In this document: piece after piece, positions 1 through 9,251 of the stretch
How the letters are laid out: each line of letters opens with the position of its first letter
Position numbering within the stretch: position 1 is the stretch's first letter
Assembly (NCBI GenBank): GCA_963779845.1
Contig: CAVZZV010000002.1
Location: forward strand, 503,066 to 567,065
DNA length: 64,000 bases
Direction: 5' to 3'
Source: CAVZZV01 sp963779845
Lineage (GTDB): Bacteria; Bacteroidota; Bacteroidia; Bacteroidales; GCA-2748055
Notes under the pieces: model-generated
What the model saw: the letters and a program-made list of their open reading frames with translations, nothing else
Database searches by the model: none
Told to the model about the DNA's origin: nothing
Program-made: the position numbers and the translations under genes

Positions 1-384
1 CTGGCAGCTGAGGTTGATTTTATATCCATTCATACCTATCCGGTTTGGGAATATAAAAACATACATGAATCAATAGCCTATACAAAACAAAACTATGCCT
101 CGGTGGCGGGGGCATATCCCGAAAAATTGGTCGTAATTACCGAAGCAGGCTGGGCTACCAGTTCTGATGGTAAAGGTATTTATCCAAATAATGCAAGTGA
201 AGAAAACCAGAAAATATATACCAAGGATCTAATGAAATGGAGTATGGAAGAGGGCATTCTCATTTTTGTATTTGAGGCTTTTGACGAACCATGGAAAGGT
301 TCACCGGAACCTTTGGAACCCGAAAAGCATTGGGGATTATTTAATGTTGACAGGACCCCTAAGCAGGTAATGAAAAAATTATAG
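1..384 (+). CDS. GH17-like beta-1,3-glucanase, C-terminal part (5' end outside window)
   Basis: The reading frame is open from base 1 and ends with TAG at 382-384, so only the last 127 residues are visible. They contain the end of a TIM barrel: a SIHTYP strand near the start, the segment VITEAGWATSS with the probable nucleophile Glu, and FDEPWKG...EKHWGLF near the end, a pattern I associate with bacterial GH17 (endo/exo beta-1,3-glucanase-like) proteins. An internal GTG at 103 is not the real start. The next gene follows after 22 bases and further beta-glucan genes follow in the same direction, which supports a role in laminarin breakdown. Family assignment is from motif memory; another clan GH-A family is possible. 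Confidence 0.75.
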   Translation: MAAEVDFISIHTYPVWEYKNIHESIAYTKQNYASVAGAYPEKLVVITEAGWATSSDGKGIYPNNASEENQKIYTKDLMKWSMEEGILIFVFEAFDEPWKGSPEPLEPEKHWGLFNVDRTPKQVMKKL

Positions 385-406
385 CAAATAACAAAAAAGT
401 AATACT

Positions 407-3400
407 ATGAAAAAAAGTCTGTTTACCCTTTTTCTTTTATTCATTACAATAATGGCATTTCCTCAGACAGAGAAAGTATCAGTTGTAAAAAGGGAAAAAG
501 GGGTTGAATTAGTAGTCAATGGAAATAGTTTCATGATTAATGGAATGAATTGGGATTATTTTCCGATAGGCACAAACTTTACCTATAGTTTATGGGAACA
601 ACCGGCGGATGTGATAACAGCAGCACTGGATAGGGAAATGGCTCTATTGAAAAATATGGGGATAAATACCATCAGAGCCTACGTGGGTATGCAACCCCGG
701 TGGATTCAATACATTTATGAGAATTATGGTATTTATACCATTATCAACCACTCATTCGGCCGTTATGGACTCACACTTGAAGGAAACTGGGTACTGAATA
801 CGGAATATAGTGATCCTCGCACACGTGAATTGCTTCTCAGAGAAACAGTTGAAATGGTCCGGGAATATAAGGATACACCGGGTTTGTTGATGTTTCTGCT
901 GGGTAATGAAAATAATTATGGTCTTTTCTGGGAAGGGGCCGAAACGGAGGATATACCAGTGGAAGACAGAAAATCAACTGAGCGGGCAAATGCTTTGTAT
1001 AAATTGTTTAATGAGGCAATTGTGGAAATGAAAAAGCTGGATGATTCGCATCCTGTCTCTATCTGTAACGGCGATCTGCTCTTCCTTGACATTATAGCAA
1101 GAGAATGCAGGGATATGGATGTTTTGGGTATTAATTCTTATCGCGGGAAATCTTTCGGTGATCTTTTCGAAAAGGTTAAACAAACCATGGATGTTCCCAT
1201 TATGTTTACCGAGTTCGGAGCCGATGCCTATAATGAAATTGACATGATGGAAGACCAAAAATCCCAGGCCGAATACGATCTCCTGAATTGGAAGGAAATC
1301 TATGAAAATGCTTCAGGATTAGCTAAAGCAGGTAATTCAATTGGGGGATTTACTTTTCAGTTTAGCGATGGCTGGTGGAAATATGCTCAAACCAAAAATT
1401 TAGACATTCATGATGTGAATGCTTCATGGGAGAACGGCGGTTATTTGTACGACTATGTGCCGGGAGAAAATAACATGAACGAAGAATGGTTTGGTATCTG
1501 TGCGAAAGGGGAGCCTAATGAAAGGGGACTTTATAAGCTATATCCACGGGCAGCTTATTACGCATTAAAGGAAGCGCATAAATTTAATCCCTACGCCAGG
1601 GGAACGACCCTCGAAACTATTGAAAATTATTTTTCTAATATTATGATTGAAGAGGCTGTTTTGCGGGCAAGAGGAGATAAAGCTGATCTTATCAGTGAGC
1701 GTTTGAAAAGAGCTCAGATTGGTCTGCGCGGTGAAATCTCAACCTTCTACACTGGGGGTTATTTGATCACGACACCCGAAAATAAGAGTTCGGATTATAT
1801 GAATTATCCCTCTTTCCAGGGATTTGATCATATGGAATCTTTTTACCTTGATGTTGATGCTAATCCAGCTGATAATATCCATGTAAACCTGTCTTTTAAT
1901 TTGCTTGGCCATGTAGCCGAAAACCCCATTGAAGAAATATTTTACGAAAACAGGGGGCGTTCCACTATTATTACCACAGATCAGGGTACTTCTATTGATA
2001 TTTCCTCTGCAGAGCGATTAAAGCTGTACAGGGCCGATTTTGATTGGAAAGGGAAGTGGTTTAATCTTACAGGCTTTTACCGTACCGGACACTACCATTG
2101 GGGCTATGAAGGTGATTTTTTCGGCTTGTATCCGGAAGCTAATTACGGTCCAAACATTGATATTTATAATGGGGATGCTCCTTTTGGTTTTGAAGTGGAG
2201 GCTAAGAAGTCGTTAAAAGGATTGAAGATTGCTTATGGCCCCGAATTATGGTGGGGAGCTAACCCGACTATTCTGTTAAAATACAGCAGATCTGTGGGTA
2301 AATTTGACCTTACGGGTATTTATCAGGAAGATCTCGAACAACGGAAATCAACCGAAAGTTCCTATGCTATTCCTGTTCCTCAGAACCGCAAGGCTACCCT
2401 GGGTATAAAAAGAAAAATCGGATCACTGGGTTTCGAAGTGGGGGGTATCTGGTCCGGACAGCCGAGAAATGGAGATATCTACCAGATTGTTGAGGGAGAA
2501 ACGGGAAATTATACCCTTTATCAGGATAGGATTTCAGGCGAAGACAATTGGGGTGGAAAAGCAAAAATAACCTTTATTAGCGGCCCATTAAGCTGGTATG
2601 TTCAGGGTGCGGCTATGGGATTGGTTGCAGATGGTGGCGCAGATTATACAAAAACCTTTACCGGCTGGACATTGAAAGATAGTGGTAGTGGAAACCAATA
2701 TAATATACTTTCCGGTTTTTCTTTTTTAATGGGTAATTTTCAGTTAGCTCCAAACTTCTTATGGCAGAAGCCTATTGTAGGCCCCATCTCAGCTGATGTT
2801 CCGGCTCCGGGCAGACCCCGAAATGTTTTGGATGATCCCTTTGCAGTAAGAGTAAACAGGGAAACAGTAGCAGGTGAACTTTTAATTTCATTCGACCCCA
2901 CCCCAGCTACCTGGATGTTCGAATGGGACAATGATATGCAGGAAGATGCTCCCCTGGCTGCGAGCCTTGATTTTGTCTACCGGCATCTTCCTACAACACA
3001 GGATGCCGGTATTGGGGTTATGGCAAATCGAACTTTATTTGCCTTTCCTGGTGCTCCAGAACCGCACGACTTATGGGAAGTGAACGCACGTGTTGTATCA
3101 AAACTGACCCATGATTTTGGGTTTATAGCTAAGTTTCTTGTAGGAAATGCCCAGTCAAACGGAAGCGATGAAAGAATAATTGAGCGTTATAGCGGCGACC
3201 TGGCCATGATATACAAAAAAGTAAAGTTAATGACTACGGTTAAAGTTAATGACTGGGGGCCTTACGATTATTACCGGGATTTCAATCTAACCTACCCGTT
3301 GCAGTTAATCGCTGATTTTTCAACAAGTTCCGGTAAGCCAAGCTGGTTTATGCTTCCCGGTACCCGTGCCGGAATTCGCTGTGTCTGGCGTTCTTTAAAC

Positions 3401-3538
3401 CAATATTCTCCCCGGTATGCACCGACCTATATTATGAGTCCTACAGGCGAAATGGAACCCGACCCCACCGCATTGGGGTATGATAATGGGAATGAATGGG
3501 AAATAAGAGCATACTTACATTTTACAATAGGCAGGTAA
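407..3538 (+). CDS. Clan GH-A glycosidase fused to an outer-membrane-type beta-barrel
   Basis: 1043 residues with a signal peptide (about 1-20). Residues about 25-400 form a GH2/GH5-like TIM barrel: LLGNENN places the acid/base Glu at 168 and MFTEFGADAYN the nucleophile Glu at 269. The remaining 600 residues look quite different: alternating short strands rich in Tyr, Trp and Gly, and a C-terminal strand EWEIRAYLHFTIGR, typical of an outer-membrane beta-barrel ending in an aromatic-rich strand. The simplest reading is an enzyme domain anchored by its own barrel in the outer membrane. It lies 22 bases after the GH17 gene and just before the binding lipoprotein, suggesting one beta-glucan operon. 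The enzyme part is well supported; the barrel is inferred from strand pattern only. Confidence 0.7.
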   Translation: MKKSLFTLFLLFITIMAFPQTEKVSVVKREKGVELVVNGNSFMINGMNWDYFPIGTNFTYSLWEQPADVITAALDREMALLKNMGINTIRAYVGMQPRWIQYIYENYGIYTIINHSFGRYGLTLEGNWVLNTEYSDPRTRELLLRETVEMVREYKDTPGLLMFLLGNENNYGLFWEGAETEDIPVEDRKSTERANALYKLFNEAIVEMKKLDDSHPVSICNGDLLFLDIIARECRDMDVLGINSYRGKSFGDLFEKVKQTMDVPIMFTEFGADAYNEIDMMEDQKSQAEYDLLNWKEIYENASGLAKAGNSIGGFTFQFSDGWWKYAQTKNLDIHDVNASWENGGYLYDYVPGENNMNEEWFGICAKGEPNERGLYKLYPRAAYYALKEAHKFNPYARGTTLETIENYFSNIMIEEAVLRARGDKADLISERLKRAQIGLRGEISTFYTGGYLITTPENKSSDYMNYPSFQGFDHMESFYLDVDANPADNIHVNLSFNLLGHVAENPIEEIFYENRGRSTIITTDQGTSIDISSAERLKLYRADFDWKGKWFNLTGFYRTGHYHWGYEGDFFGLYPEANYGPNIDIYNGDAPFGFEVEAKKSLKGLKIAYGPELWWGANPTILLKYSRSVGKFDLTGIYQEDLEQRKSTESSYAIPVPQNRKATLGIKRKIGSLGFEVGGIWSGQPRNGDIYQIVEGETGNYTLYQDRISGEDNWGGKAKITFISGPLSWYVQGAAMGLVADGGADYTKTFTGWTLKDSGSGNQYNILSGFSFLMGNFQLAPNFLWQKPIVGPISADVPAPGRPRNVLDDPFAVRVNRETVAGELLISFDPTPATWMFEWDNDMQEDAPLAASLDFVYRHLPTTQDAGIGVMANRTLFAFPGAPEPHDLWEVNARVVSKLTHDFGFIAKFLVGNAQSNGSDERIIERYSGDLAMIYKKVKLMTTVKVNDWGPYDYYRDFNLTYPLQLIADFSTSSGKPSWFMLPGTRAGIRCVWRSLNQYSPRYAPTYIMSPTGEMEPDPTALGYDNGNEWEIRAYLHFTIGR

Positions 3539-3558
3539 ACAAATTAAAATTGATTCCG

Positions 3559-4929
3559 ATGAAAAAGATCAAATCAAAAATCAGACTAAATACAATAGCA
3601 GCACTATTTATTCTTATAGTACTGGCCGGTTGCAGGAAAGATACCGATAACTTAGAGTTGGCCACAAACTATCCGACAAATCCGGAAGTATTTATTGATG
3701 CCTTTAGCTCTGGTTTGAATTATGATGCCTGGGGTAAAGTGACGGCTTTCGATATTGATTATACGGTCAAGTATAAAGGAACGGCATCAATGAAAATTGC
3801 GGTTCCTGATGCCAGTGATCCTGCCGGAAATTATGCTGGTGGCGTTTTCTATACATCCATGCCGCGAGATCTCAGGGAGTACAACGCGCTTACCTTTTGG
3901 GCCAAAGCATCCAGATCAGCGGTAATGAATGCCAGTTTTGGCAGCTTTTCAGAAAGTCCTGAAAACTTTTCTGAAAAGTATAAGGTCGCCATAGATGCTG
4001 ATCTAAATTCGAATTGGAAGCAATTTATTATTCCGATACCTGATGCATCAAAACTATCTGCAGCTAAGGGCCTGTTTTCTTATTCGGCAGGTACAACCAC
4101 TGATGATCCTTCAGGCTATACGATTTGGATTGATGAAGTAAAATTTGAGAATTTGGGAACATTGGCACATCAGCAACTGTCTATCTCCAACATTTCCAGT
4201 TGGCCTTCAGGCTCAGGTTTCATTGGACAGAGCTTTTCGAGTGTGGTGGTTGAATCCGTAAACCTGCCAAATGGGGTTAATCAAGAAATGATTGTTCCAT
4301 CGGGGTATTTAACATTTTCATCCTCTGACAGCGATATAGCTACTGTCAACGAATCAGGTTTAGTAACTCTTGTCGGTACCGGTTCGGTAACGATTACCGT
4401 TACTTCCGCCGATTTAAGTACCTCTGGAAATATCACCCTGACCAATGTTATCCCGATGGCAGAAACTCCCACTGAAAATGCTTCCAAGGTGATTTCCTTA
4501 TTTAGTGATGCCTATTCAAATATTCCCATTGATACACCAAAATGGGATTATGTCACCAATATTCAGGAGGTACTTTCTATTGATGGAAATAATTTGTTGA
4601 GCATTAGTAGTTACAGTTACTTGCCAATTACCTTCAGCAGTATTGATGCGTCCACAATGACTCATTTACATTTTGACATATATGTGGTAGCTCCAACCCT
4701 TATTAACCAACCTCTTACTATCTCATTAAACGATCAGGTTGGAGGAGAAAAAGGGATAACCTATGCTGCCAACCTGAATACAGGTAGTTGGTATAGTATA
4801 GATATTCCATTGTCAGTTTTCAACTTACCATCAAGATCAGCATTAACCTTTTTAATTATTGCTGCGGATAGCCAATCCCCGAAAATGACAGATTTGTATT
4901 TAGACAATATATATTTCTATGAAAAGTAG
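3559..4929 (+). CDS. Surface glycan-binding lipoprotein with Big_2-like and binding modules
   Basis: The ATG at 3559 gives a lipoprotein signal (hydrophobic stretch then LAGC), so it is preferred over an upstream in-frame ATG at 3496 that lies inside the preceding gene. The mature protein (about 430 residues) has an N-terminal beta-sandwich of the carbohydrate-binding type (about 25-200, ending with IWIDEVKFENLG), a bacterial Ig-like Big_2 domain (about 215-300, with SSDSDIATVNESGLVT) and a second sandwich (about 310-456, with SLFSDAYSN, THLHFDIYV and LYLDNIYFY). The second module recurs in the protein at 5988. No catalytic motifs are visible. Probably a cell-surface beta-glucan binding protein; the ligand is inferred from neighbours. 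Confidence 0.7.
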   Translation: MKKIKSKIRLNTIAALFILIVLAGCRKDTDNLELATNYPTNPEVFIDAFSSGLNYDAWGKVTAFDIDYTVKYKGTASMKIAVPDASDPAGNYAGGVFYTSMPRDLREYNALTFWAKASRSAVMNASFGSFSESPENFSEKYKVAIDADLNSNWKQFIIPIPDASKLSAAKGLFSYSAGTTTDDPSGYTIWIDEVKFENLGTLAHQQLSISNISSWPSGSGFIGQSFSSVVVESVNLPNGVNQEMIVPSGYLTFSSSDSDIATVNESGLVTLVGTGSVTITVTSADLSTSGNITLTNVIPMAETPTENASKVISLFSDAYSNIPIDTPKWDYVTNIQEVLSIDGNNLLSISSYSYLPITFSSIDASTMTHLHFDIYVVAPTLINQPLTISLNDQVGGEKGITYAANLNTGSWYSIDIPLSVFNLPSRSALTFLIIAADSQSPKMTDLYLDNIYFYEK

Positions 4930-4961
4930 ATTGTGGAATTTTTAAGCAAAAAAATAATATT

Positions 4962-5795
4962 ATGAAAATCTTTCAAATCGTTAATCCGAAATATGTACTC
5001 CTTTTTGGAATGGTTATAATCTGGGGTTGTGAGAATACTTCGGAAATCAAAGAGTATAACTGGGAACTTGTCTGGCAGGATGAATTTAATGCCATTGCAG
5101 CAGACAGTTTACCCGATCCCAATAACTGGACCTACGATATAGGCGGGGGAGGATGGGGGAATAATGAATGGCAGACATATACCCAAAGTAAGTCTAATGT
5201 AAAAATTGACGAAGTTGATGGTATTGGTTGCCTTAAAATTATAGCCCGAGAGGATGGCTCCACATTTACATCTGCCCGTATCAAAACCAAGGGGCTTTTT
5301 GAGCAGGCTTATGGCCGGTTTGAAGCCAGGATCAAAATGCCGTGGGGACCAGGTATGTGGCCGGCATTCTGGTTATTGGGTGCCAATATTGATACAGCTC
5401 CGTGGCCTGAATGCGGAGAGATTGATATTGTGGAATATAAAGGACAGGAGCCTGACAGAATTCATGGAACCATACACGGGCCAGGCCTTTTTAGTGGTAA
5501 AGCTGTTACCCAGACTTATGGATTGGAAAATGCCCGTTTTGATACTGATTACCATCTTTTTGCTGTAGAATGGAGGGAGGGCGTTATTGACTTCTATGTG
5601 GATCACACAATTTACCAGCGAATTACCAGATCAGAAGTAGAAAGCCAGGGTGGAACATGGGTTTATGACCATCCCTTTTATATCATTTTAAACCTGGCAG
5701 TAGCAGGAAATTTCGTTGGAAATTCAGTGGTAGGTACTGTTTTTCCTCAGACTCTTTATGTGGATTACGTCAGGGTATATAAAGAGGTAAATTAA
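4962..5795 (+). CDS. GH16 endo-beta-1,3-glucanase (laminarinase-like) lipoprotein
   Basis: 277 residues with a lipoprotein signal (WGC, Cys23). The GH16 jelly-roll is clear: ELVWQDEFN near the start of the mature part, RFEARIKMPWGPGMWPAFWLLG, then the catalytic signature with Glu153, Asp155 and Glu158 (GEIDIVEYKG), and a C-terminal strand YVDYVRVYK. The motif spacing fits laminarinase-type members that cut beta-1,3-glucan internally. It starts 32 bases after the binding lipoprotein and belongs with the GH17 and fused glycosidase genes upstream. The lipid anchor places it at the outer or inner membrane surface. Confidence 0.9.
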   Translation: MKIFQIVNPKYVLLFGMVIIWGCENTSEIKEYNWELVWQDEFNAIAADSLPDPNNWTYDIGGGGWGNNEWQTYTQSKSNVKIDEVDGIGCLKIIAREDGSTFTSARIKTKGLFEQAYGRFEARIKMPWGPGMWPAFWLLGANIDTAPWPECGEIDIVEYKGQEPDRIHGTIHGPGLFSGKAVTQTYGLENARFDTDYHLFAVEWREGVIDFYVDHTIYQRITRSEVESQGGTWVYDHPFYIILNLAVAGNFVGNSVVGTVFPQTLYVDYVRVYKEVN

Positions 5796-5987
5796 TAACC
5801 GTAAAACTACTTATTGATCAGCGCTTTTAAATATTATCATACTGAATTCGGGAGAAGAGGTTTAAGATGTTGAGAGTCGAGAGTTGCCCAATATATAAAA
5901 ATGAATAACAATTTGATATTGTTATTAGGAGAATGAAAAAATGAGTCTTATTTCTAATTTGTTATTAATAATTTAAAAATCAATGCT

Positions 5988-7547
5988 ATGAAAAAATTTT
6001 TCAAATTAATGCTATTATCAGCATTTTTAAGTTTTTCTTTTGGTGCGTTTGCTCAGCCAACTGCTGCTCCTCCGGCACCAAGCCATCCTGTTCTGAATGT
6101 CATTTCTATCTATGGAAGTGATACCTATACACCTATAATCGGTGTGAAAAGTTTTGAAGACTGGGGACAAACCTCGCATGGATCAACTATTGGGGATTAC
6201 ACTATACCTGGTACTGAGCATAAGGTTTTAAAGTACGGAAAGCTATCTTTTCAGGGTATCGACTTTACGGATAATACACAAGATGTGTCAGCTATGAAGT
6301 TTTTACACCTTGATATTTGGACAGAAGATGCTGCTGCAAGTCCATTGTGGATTGCTTTAATTAGTGGGAATCAAAATATTGCCTTGTCCAAGACAATAAC
6401 CACGGATGGCAGTTGGTATAGTCTGGATATTCCGCTTGCTGAATATGTCGGATCTACTCTAACCTCAATTAATCAGTTAATGTTCACATCGAACGAATGG
6501 CGTACTTATGCAACAAATGATTCATCTGTAACTATATATCTTGATAATATATATTTTTGGACCGATGAAAATATTACTCTTTCAGTTTCGCCTCTGAATC
6601 TTAGTATAGGTTATCAAGATGGCAGTACAAATACCTTCGACATTACTACAGAGCTGGAGTGGACGGTAGCCACTGACCAGACCTGGTTAACACCGAGCAG
6701 CACAAGCGGTACGGGAAATGCAACCATTACCTTAACAGCAACAGCCAATAATGAATTGCCGGGCCGACCCGCAGTGGTAACTGTTACTGCAAGCGATGAA
6801 ACGACCAGAACGGTAGTGGTGGTGCAGAAGGGATCACCCGTTGAGGATGCCCCCACTCCAGCATTGACTGCCGCAAATGTTAAATCCATTTTTAGTGATG
6901 CCTATACTTCTGAAGCAGCTACTTTTCAAGATTGGTTTGGTACGGCTATGACAGAAGACTCGAGTGTTACAAATTCAAATAAAGTTAAAAAAGTAACTTC
7001 CAGTTGTTGTTTTGGATATGAATTTCCAGCTCCAATGGATATGACTATGATGACTAACTTACATGTTGATATCTATCCTGTTTCTGTAACTGCAATTACA
7101 ATAGGAATTGTTGCCAATGGAGAGCATAAGATCAATAAGCCCCTGACAGCTAACATGTGGAATTCAATCGATATTTCCTTATTAGATCTAACCACAGCTG
7201 GAAATTTAGCTTCCGTGTCTCAACTTGGCTTTTGGGATCTTAGTGGTACATTTTATCTGGATAATTTACTTTTTTATTCAGGTGAATATTCAATCATAAG
7301 TGGAATTGAAAATGGGCTGAACGCTGATGGAATTAATTTTTATCCCAACCCAGTAAAGTCTTATTTATTTATTGATGGATTGTCCCAAAACGCCACCCTA
7401 AAAATTTTCGACGTGGGAGGAAAATTATTAGTCGAAAGGCAGAATGTCAATCAGGGAATTGAGGTGGAAAATCTCTCAAAAGGAGTTTATTTCATCAAAA
7501 TCTCTGACAAGAATATCGTTACAACGAAAAAATTCATTAAAGAATAA
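5988..7547 (+). CDS. T9SS-secreted protein with two binding modules and a BACON-like domain
   Basis: 519 residues with a signal peptide ending FGAFAQ. Two copies of one beta-sandwich module are seen (about 30-190, ending IYLDNIYFW, and about 290-435, ending FYLDNLLFY), separated by a BACON-like domain (about 195-285, with WTVATDQTWLTPSSTSGTGN). Residues about 445-519 form a type IX secretion sorting tail (NFYPNPV...LKIFDVGGKLL...GVYFIKI). Both sandwich modules resemble the C-terminal one in the lipoprotein at 3559. No catalytic residues are apparent, so this is probably a secreted or surface-attached beta-glucan binding protein. It lies 192 bases after the GH16 gene and may have its own promoter. 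Confidence 0.7.
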   Translation: MKKFFKLMLLSAFLSFSFGAFAQPTAAPPAPSHPVLNVISIYGSDTYTPIIGVKSFEDWGQTSHGSTIGDYTIPGTEHKVLKYGKLSFQGIDFTDNTQDVSAMKFLHLDIWTEDAAASPLWIALISGNQNIALSKTITTDGSWYSLDIPLAEYVGSTLTSINQLMFTSNEWRTYATNDSSVTIYLDNIYFWTDENITLSVSPLNLSIGYQDGSTNTFDITTELEWTVATDQTWLTPSSTSGTGNATITLTATANNELPGRPAVVTVTASDETTRTVVVVQKGSPVEDAPTPALTAANVKSIFSDAYTSEAATFQDWFGTAMTEDSSVTNSNKVKKVTSSCCFGYEFPAPMDMTMMTNLHVDIYPVSVTAITIGIVANGEHKINKPLTANMWNSIDISLLDLTTAGNLASVSQLGFWDLSGTFYLDNLLFYSGEYSIISGIENGLNADGINFYPNPVKSYLFIDGLSQNATLKIFDVGGKLLVERQNVNQGIEVENLSKGVYFIKISDKNIVTTKKFIKE

Positions 7548-7564
7548 GGTTGAGCCTTAAATAA

Positions 7565-7617
7565 GAGGGTTGTACCAGCGCAAACGGAAGGAATTTCCAA
7601 AGGGCTGTGCAACCCTC
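7565..7617. terminator. Possible bidirectional terminator hairpin
   Basis: GAGGGTTG at 7565-7572 pairs with CAACCCTC at 7610-7617, around a 37-base loop, between the converging genes ending at 7547 (plus) and 7650 (minus). The large loop lowers confidence. Confidence 0.4.
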
Positions 7618-7649
7618 TCATAGTTGAGCAGGGCAACCTTCATAATTCA

Positions 7650-8786
7650 CTATCTCCCATACTCCTCCTGGAACCACCTTCCCAAAAACACATCATACAC
7701 TTCATACCTCGATTTGTCCTTGCCCGGTGTTTCATAGATCATCTCCTTATCGATCAGTGACTGAAGACTTTTTCTCACGGTGGAGGCGTTGCTGAGGTTA
7801 TGTTTTTTCATGAAATCCTGGGCGGTGGGCTCGTTTATATGGCCTTCTGCCGCAATTGCCGCAAGGAGCATGAACTGATGGTGTGACAATAGGTTGCGGT
7901 AATTGTAGAAAATCGCTTCACGTTCGGCAAAAATTTCCCGGATGCATTCATTGATCAATTCCCTGCTTATGTCGGCATGGCCTTTGGAAAAAACCTTGTT
8001 GCATAGAAACTGGGTATAGAAGGTGTAATTTTTCGACCATTCCTGAATATAATTGACGTTCTCATCGGGTATCTTCTGTTTGTTTTTGTTAAAATGTGAG
8101 GAAATAAATCCTTGATACTCTTCTTTTTCCAGTTTATCCAGAAAGAGATATCCAGTGCTCTGGTAAAAAGGCCGCTTGGCGTCCGAGAACATTGGTGTTA
8201 GGAGATGGTGCTGGCTGCCCGAAAAAATGAAATGAACGTTTTTCAAAGCCTGGATGTAGGTGCGAAGAATCTCTTCCGTATTTTTCTCAGGGTACCTGCT
8301 GATCTGCTGGAACTCGTCGATGGCGACAAAGCATGGTTTTTTCTGTTGGTCCAGGAGACCGAATATTTCCTTTAAACTGGCCTGCTTTTCTGCGTCATTT
8401 TGAAAAGTCAGCGAAACCTGGGGCATCCCTGTAAGGCTATCATAACCGATTTGCGGACGGATCCTGCTAAAAAGCTCAAACGCCTTGCCAAGGAAGCTTT
8501 CTTTTTTTGTTTCGATGGCCTGAAGGCTGGCGGTGGCGAGCCGGTTGATGAATCCGTTAAGATCTTCTGTGCCGAAAATGTCGGTATATATCGTAATCGT
8601 GCTTTCTTTTCCCAATTTGTTGAAAAAATGATGGATCAGACCTGTCTTTCCCATACGCCGTGGGGAAAAAAGGGTCATGTTCCTTCCACTTTCCATTGCT
8701 TCCTGCAGTTGGAGGGTCTCTTTTTCCCTATTGCAGAAATATTCGGGACCCTGGTACCCTGTTATTAAAAATGGATTAATTTTCAT
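7650..8786 (-). CDS. AAA-type ATPase of the archaeal-ATPase-like family
   Basis: 378 residues from the ATG at 8786; an in-frame ATG at 8891 would add 35 residues that do not fit the family. A Walker A-type loop is seen at about 41-50 (SPRRMGKTGL) and a Walker B-type strand at FVAIDEFQQI. A sensor-like FSGSQHHLLTPMF segment follows, and the C-terminal 80 residues resemble a winged helix (STVRKSLQSLIDKEMI). Such stand-alone ATPases are common in Bacteroidota and their role is mostly unknown. It stands alone between the beta-glucan locus and the GH109 gene, on the opposite strand. Confidence 0.75.
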   Translation of the reverse strand: MKINPFLITGYQGPEYFCNREKETLQLQEAMESGRNMTLFSPRRMGKTGLIHHFFNKLGKESTITIYTDIFGTEDLNGFINRLATASLQAIETKKESFLGKAFELFSRIRPQIGYDSLTGMPQVSLTFQNDAEKQASLKEIFGLLDQQKKPCFVAIDEFQQISRYPEKNTEEILRTYIQALKNVHFIFSGSQHHLLTPMFSDAKRPFYQSTGYLFLDKLEKEEYQGFISSHFNKNKQKIPDENVNYIQEWSKNYTFYTQFLCNKVFSKGHADISRELINECIREIFAEREAIFYNYRNLLSHHQFMLLAAIAAEGHINEPTAQDFMKKHNLSNASTVRKSLQSLIDKEMIYETPGKDKSRYEVYDVFLGRWFQEEYGR

Positions 8787-8891
8787 GGTACTAAAGGTAT
8801 GAAATAAAAAGTATAAAACAAAAAGTTTCATGAAAAAATGTTTAGGAAAATCAGAAAGATCTAAGAATGTGCCGCGTTGTTCCAAAGGCAA

Positions 8892-9251
8892 ACGAAATAG
8901 TCTTTCAAAAATAGCGAGATGAAATATTTATTTTGTGGATATTTATTCGGTCGAGAAGAACTCCAGGATATTCATAATCCGGGTATTGTCGACTGAAGGC
9001 AAGCTGGCCCTGTTATTTAGACATGCCTTGATCGAAACCTACCCCAACGGCACCCCAGTCTCTCTTCTTTACCCAGCCATAACCAATGGCGACAACTTCT
9101 TACAGAACTTCGGTATCCTGCTGCACCTCAATCTTCTATAAATACATTTTAATCCCTATGATTTCAATATTTATTTTTATCTTGGACACGTTTAGGCATA
9201 ATTTATTTTTCACATCAACTTTGTTAACATTAACCTAAGGAACTTAAAAAA
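8892..9251. other. Intergenic stretch with a short sequence shared with 10754-10775
   Basis: No convincing gene. A 68-codon frame at 8935-9141 has no recognisable features. TAGACATGCCTTGATCGAAACC at 9018-9039 recurs with one mismatch at 10754-10775, on the other side of the GH109 gene. Confidence 0.4.

Noticed and set aside
1..7547. SusC/SusD pair in the beta-glucan locus
   Set aside because: None lies in the visible part; it may lie to the left of the window.
8935..9141. 68-codon frame as a small gene
   Set aside because: No family features, weak start context; shares only a 22-base motif with another noncoding place.
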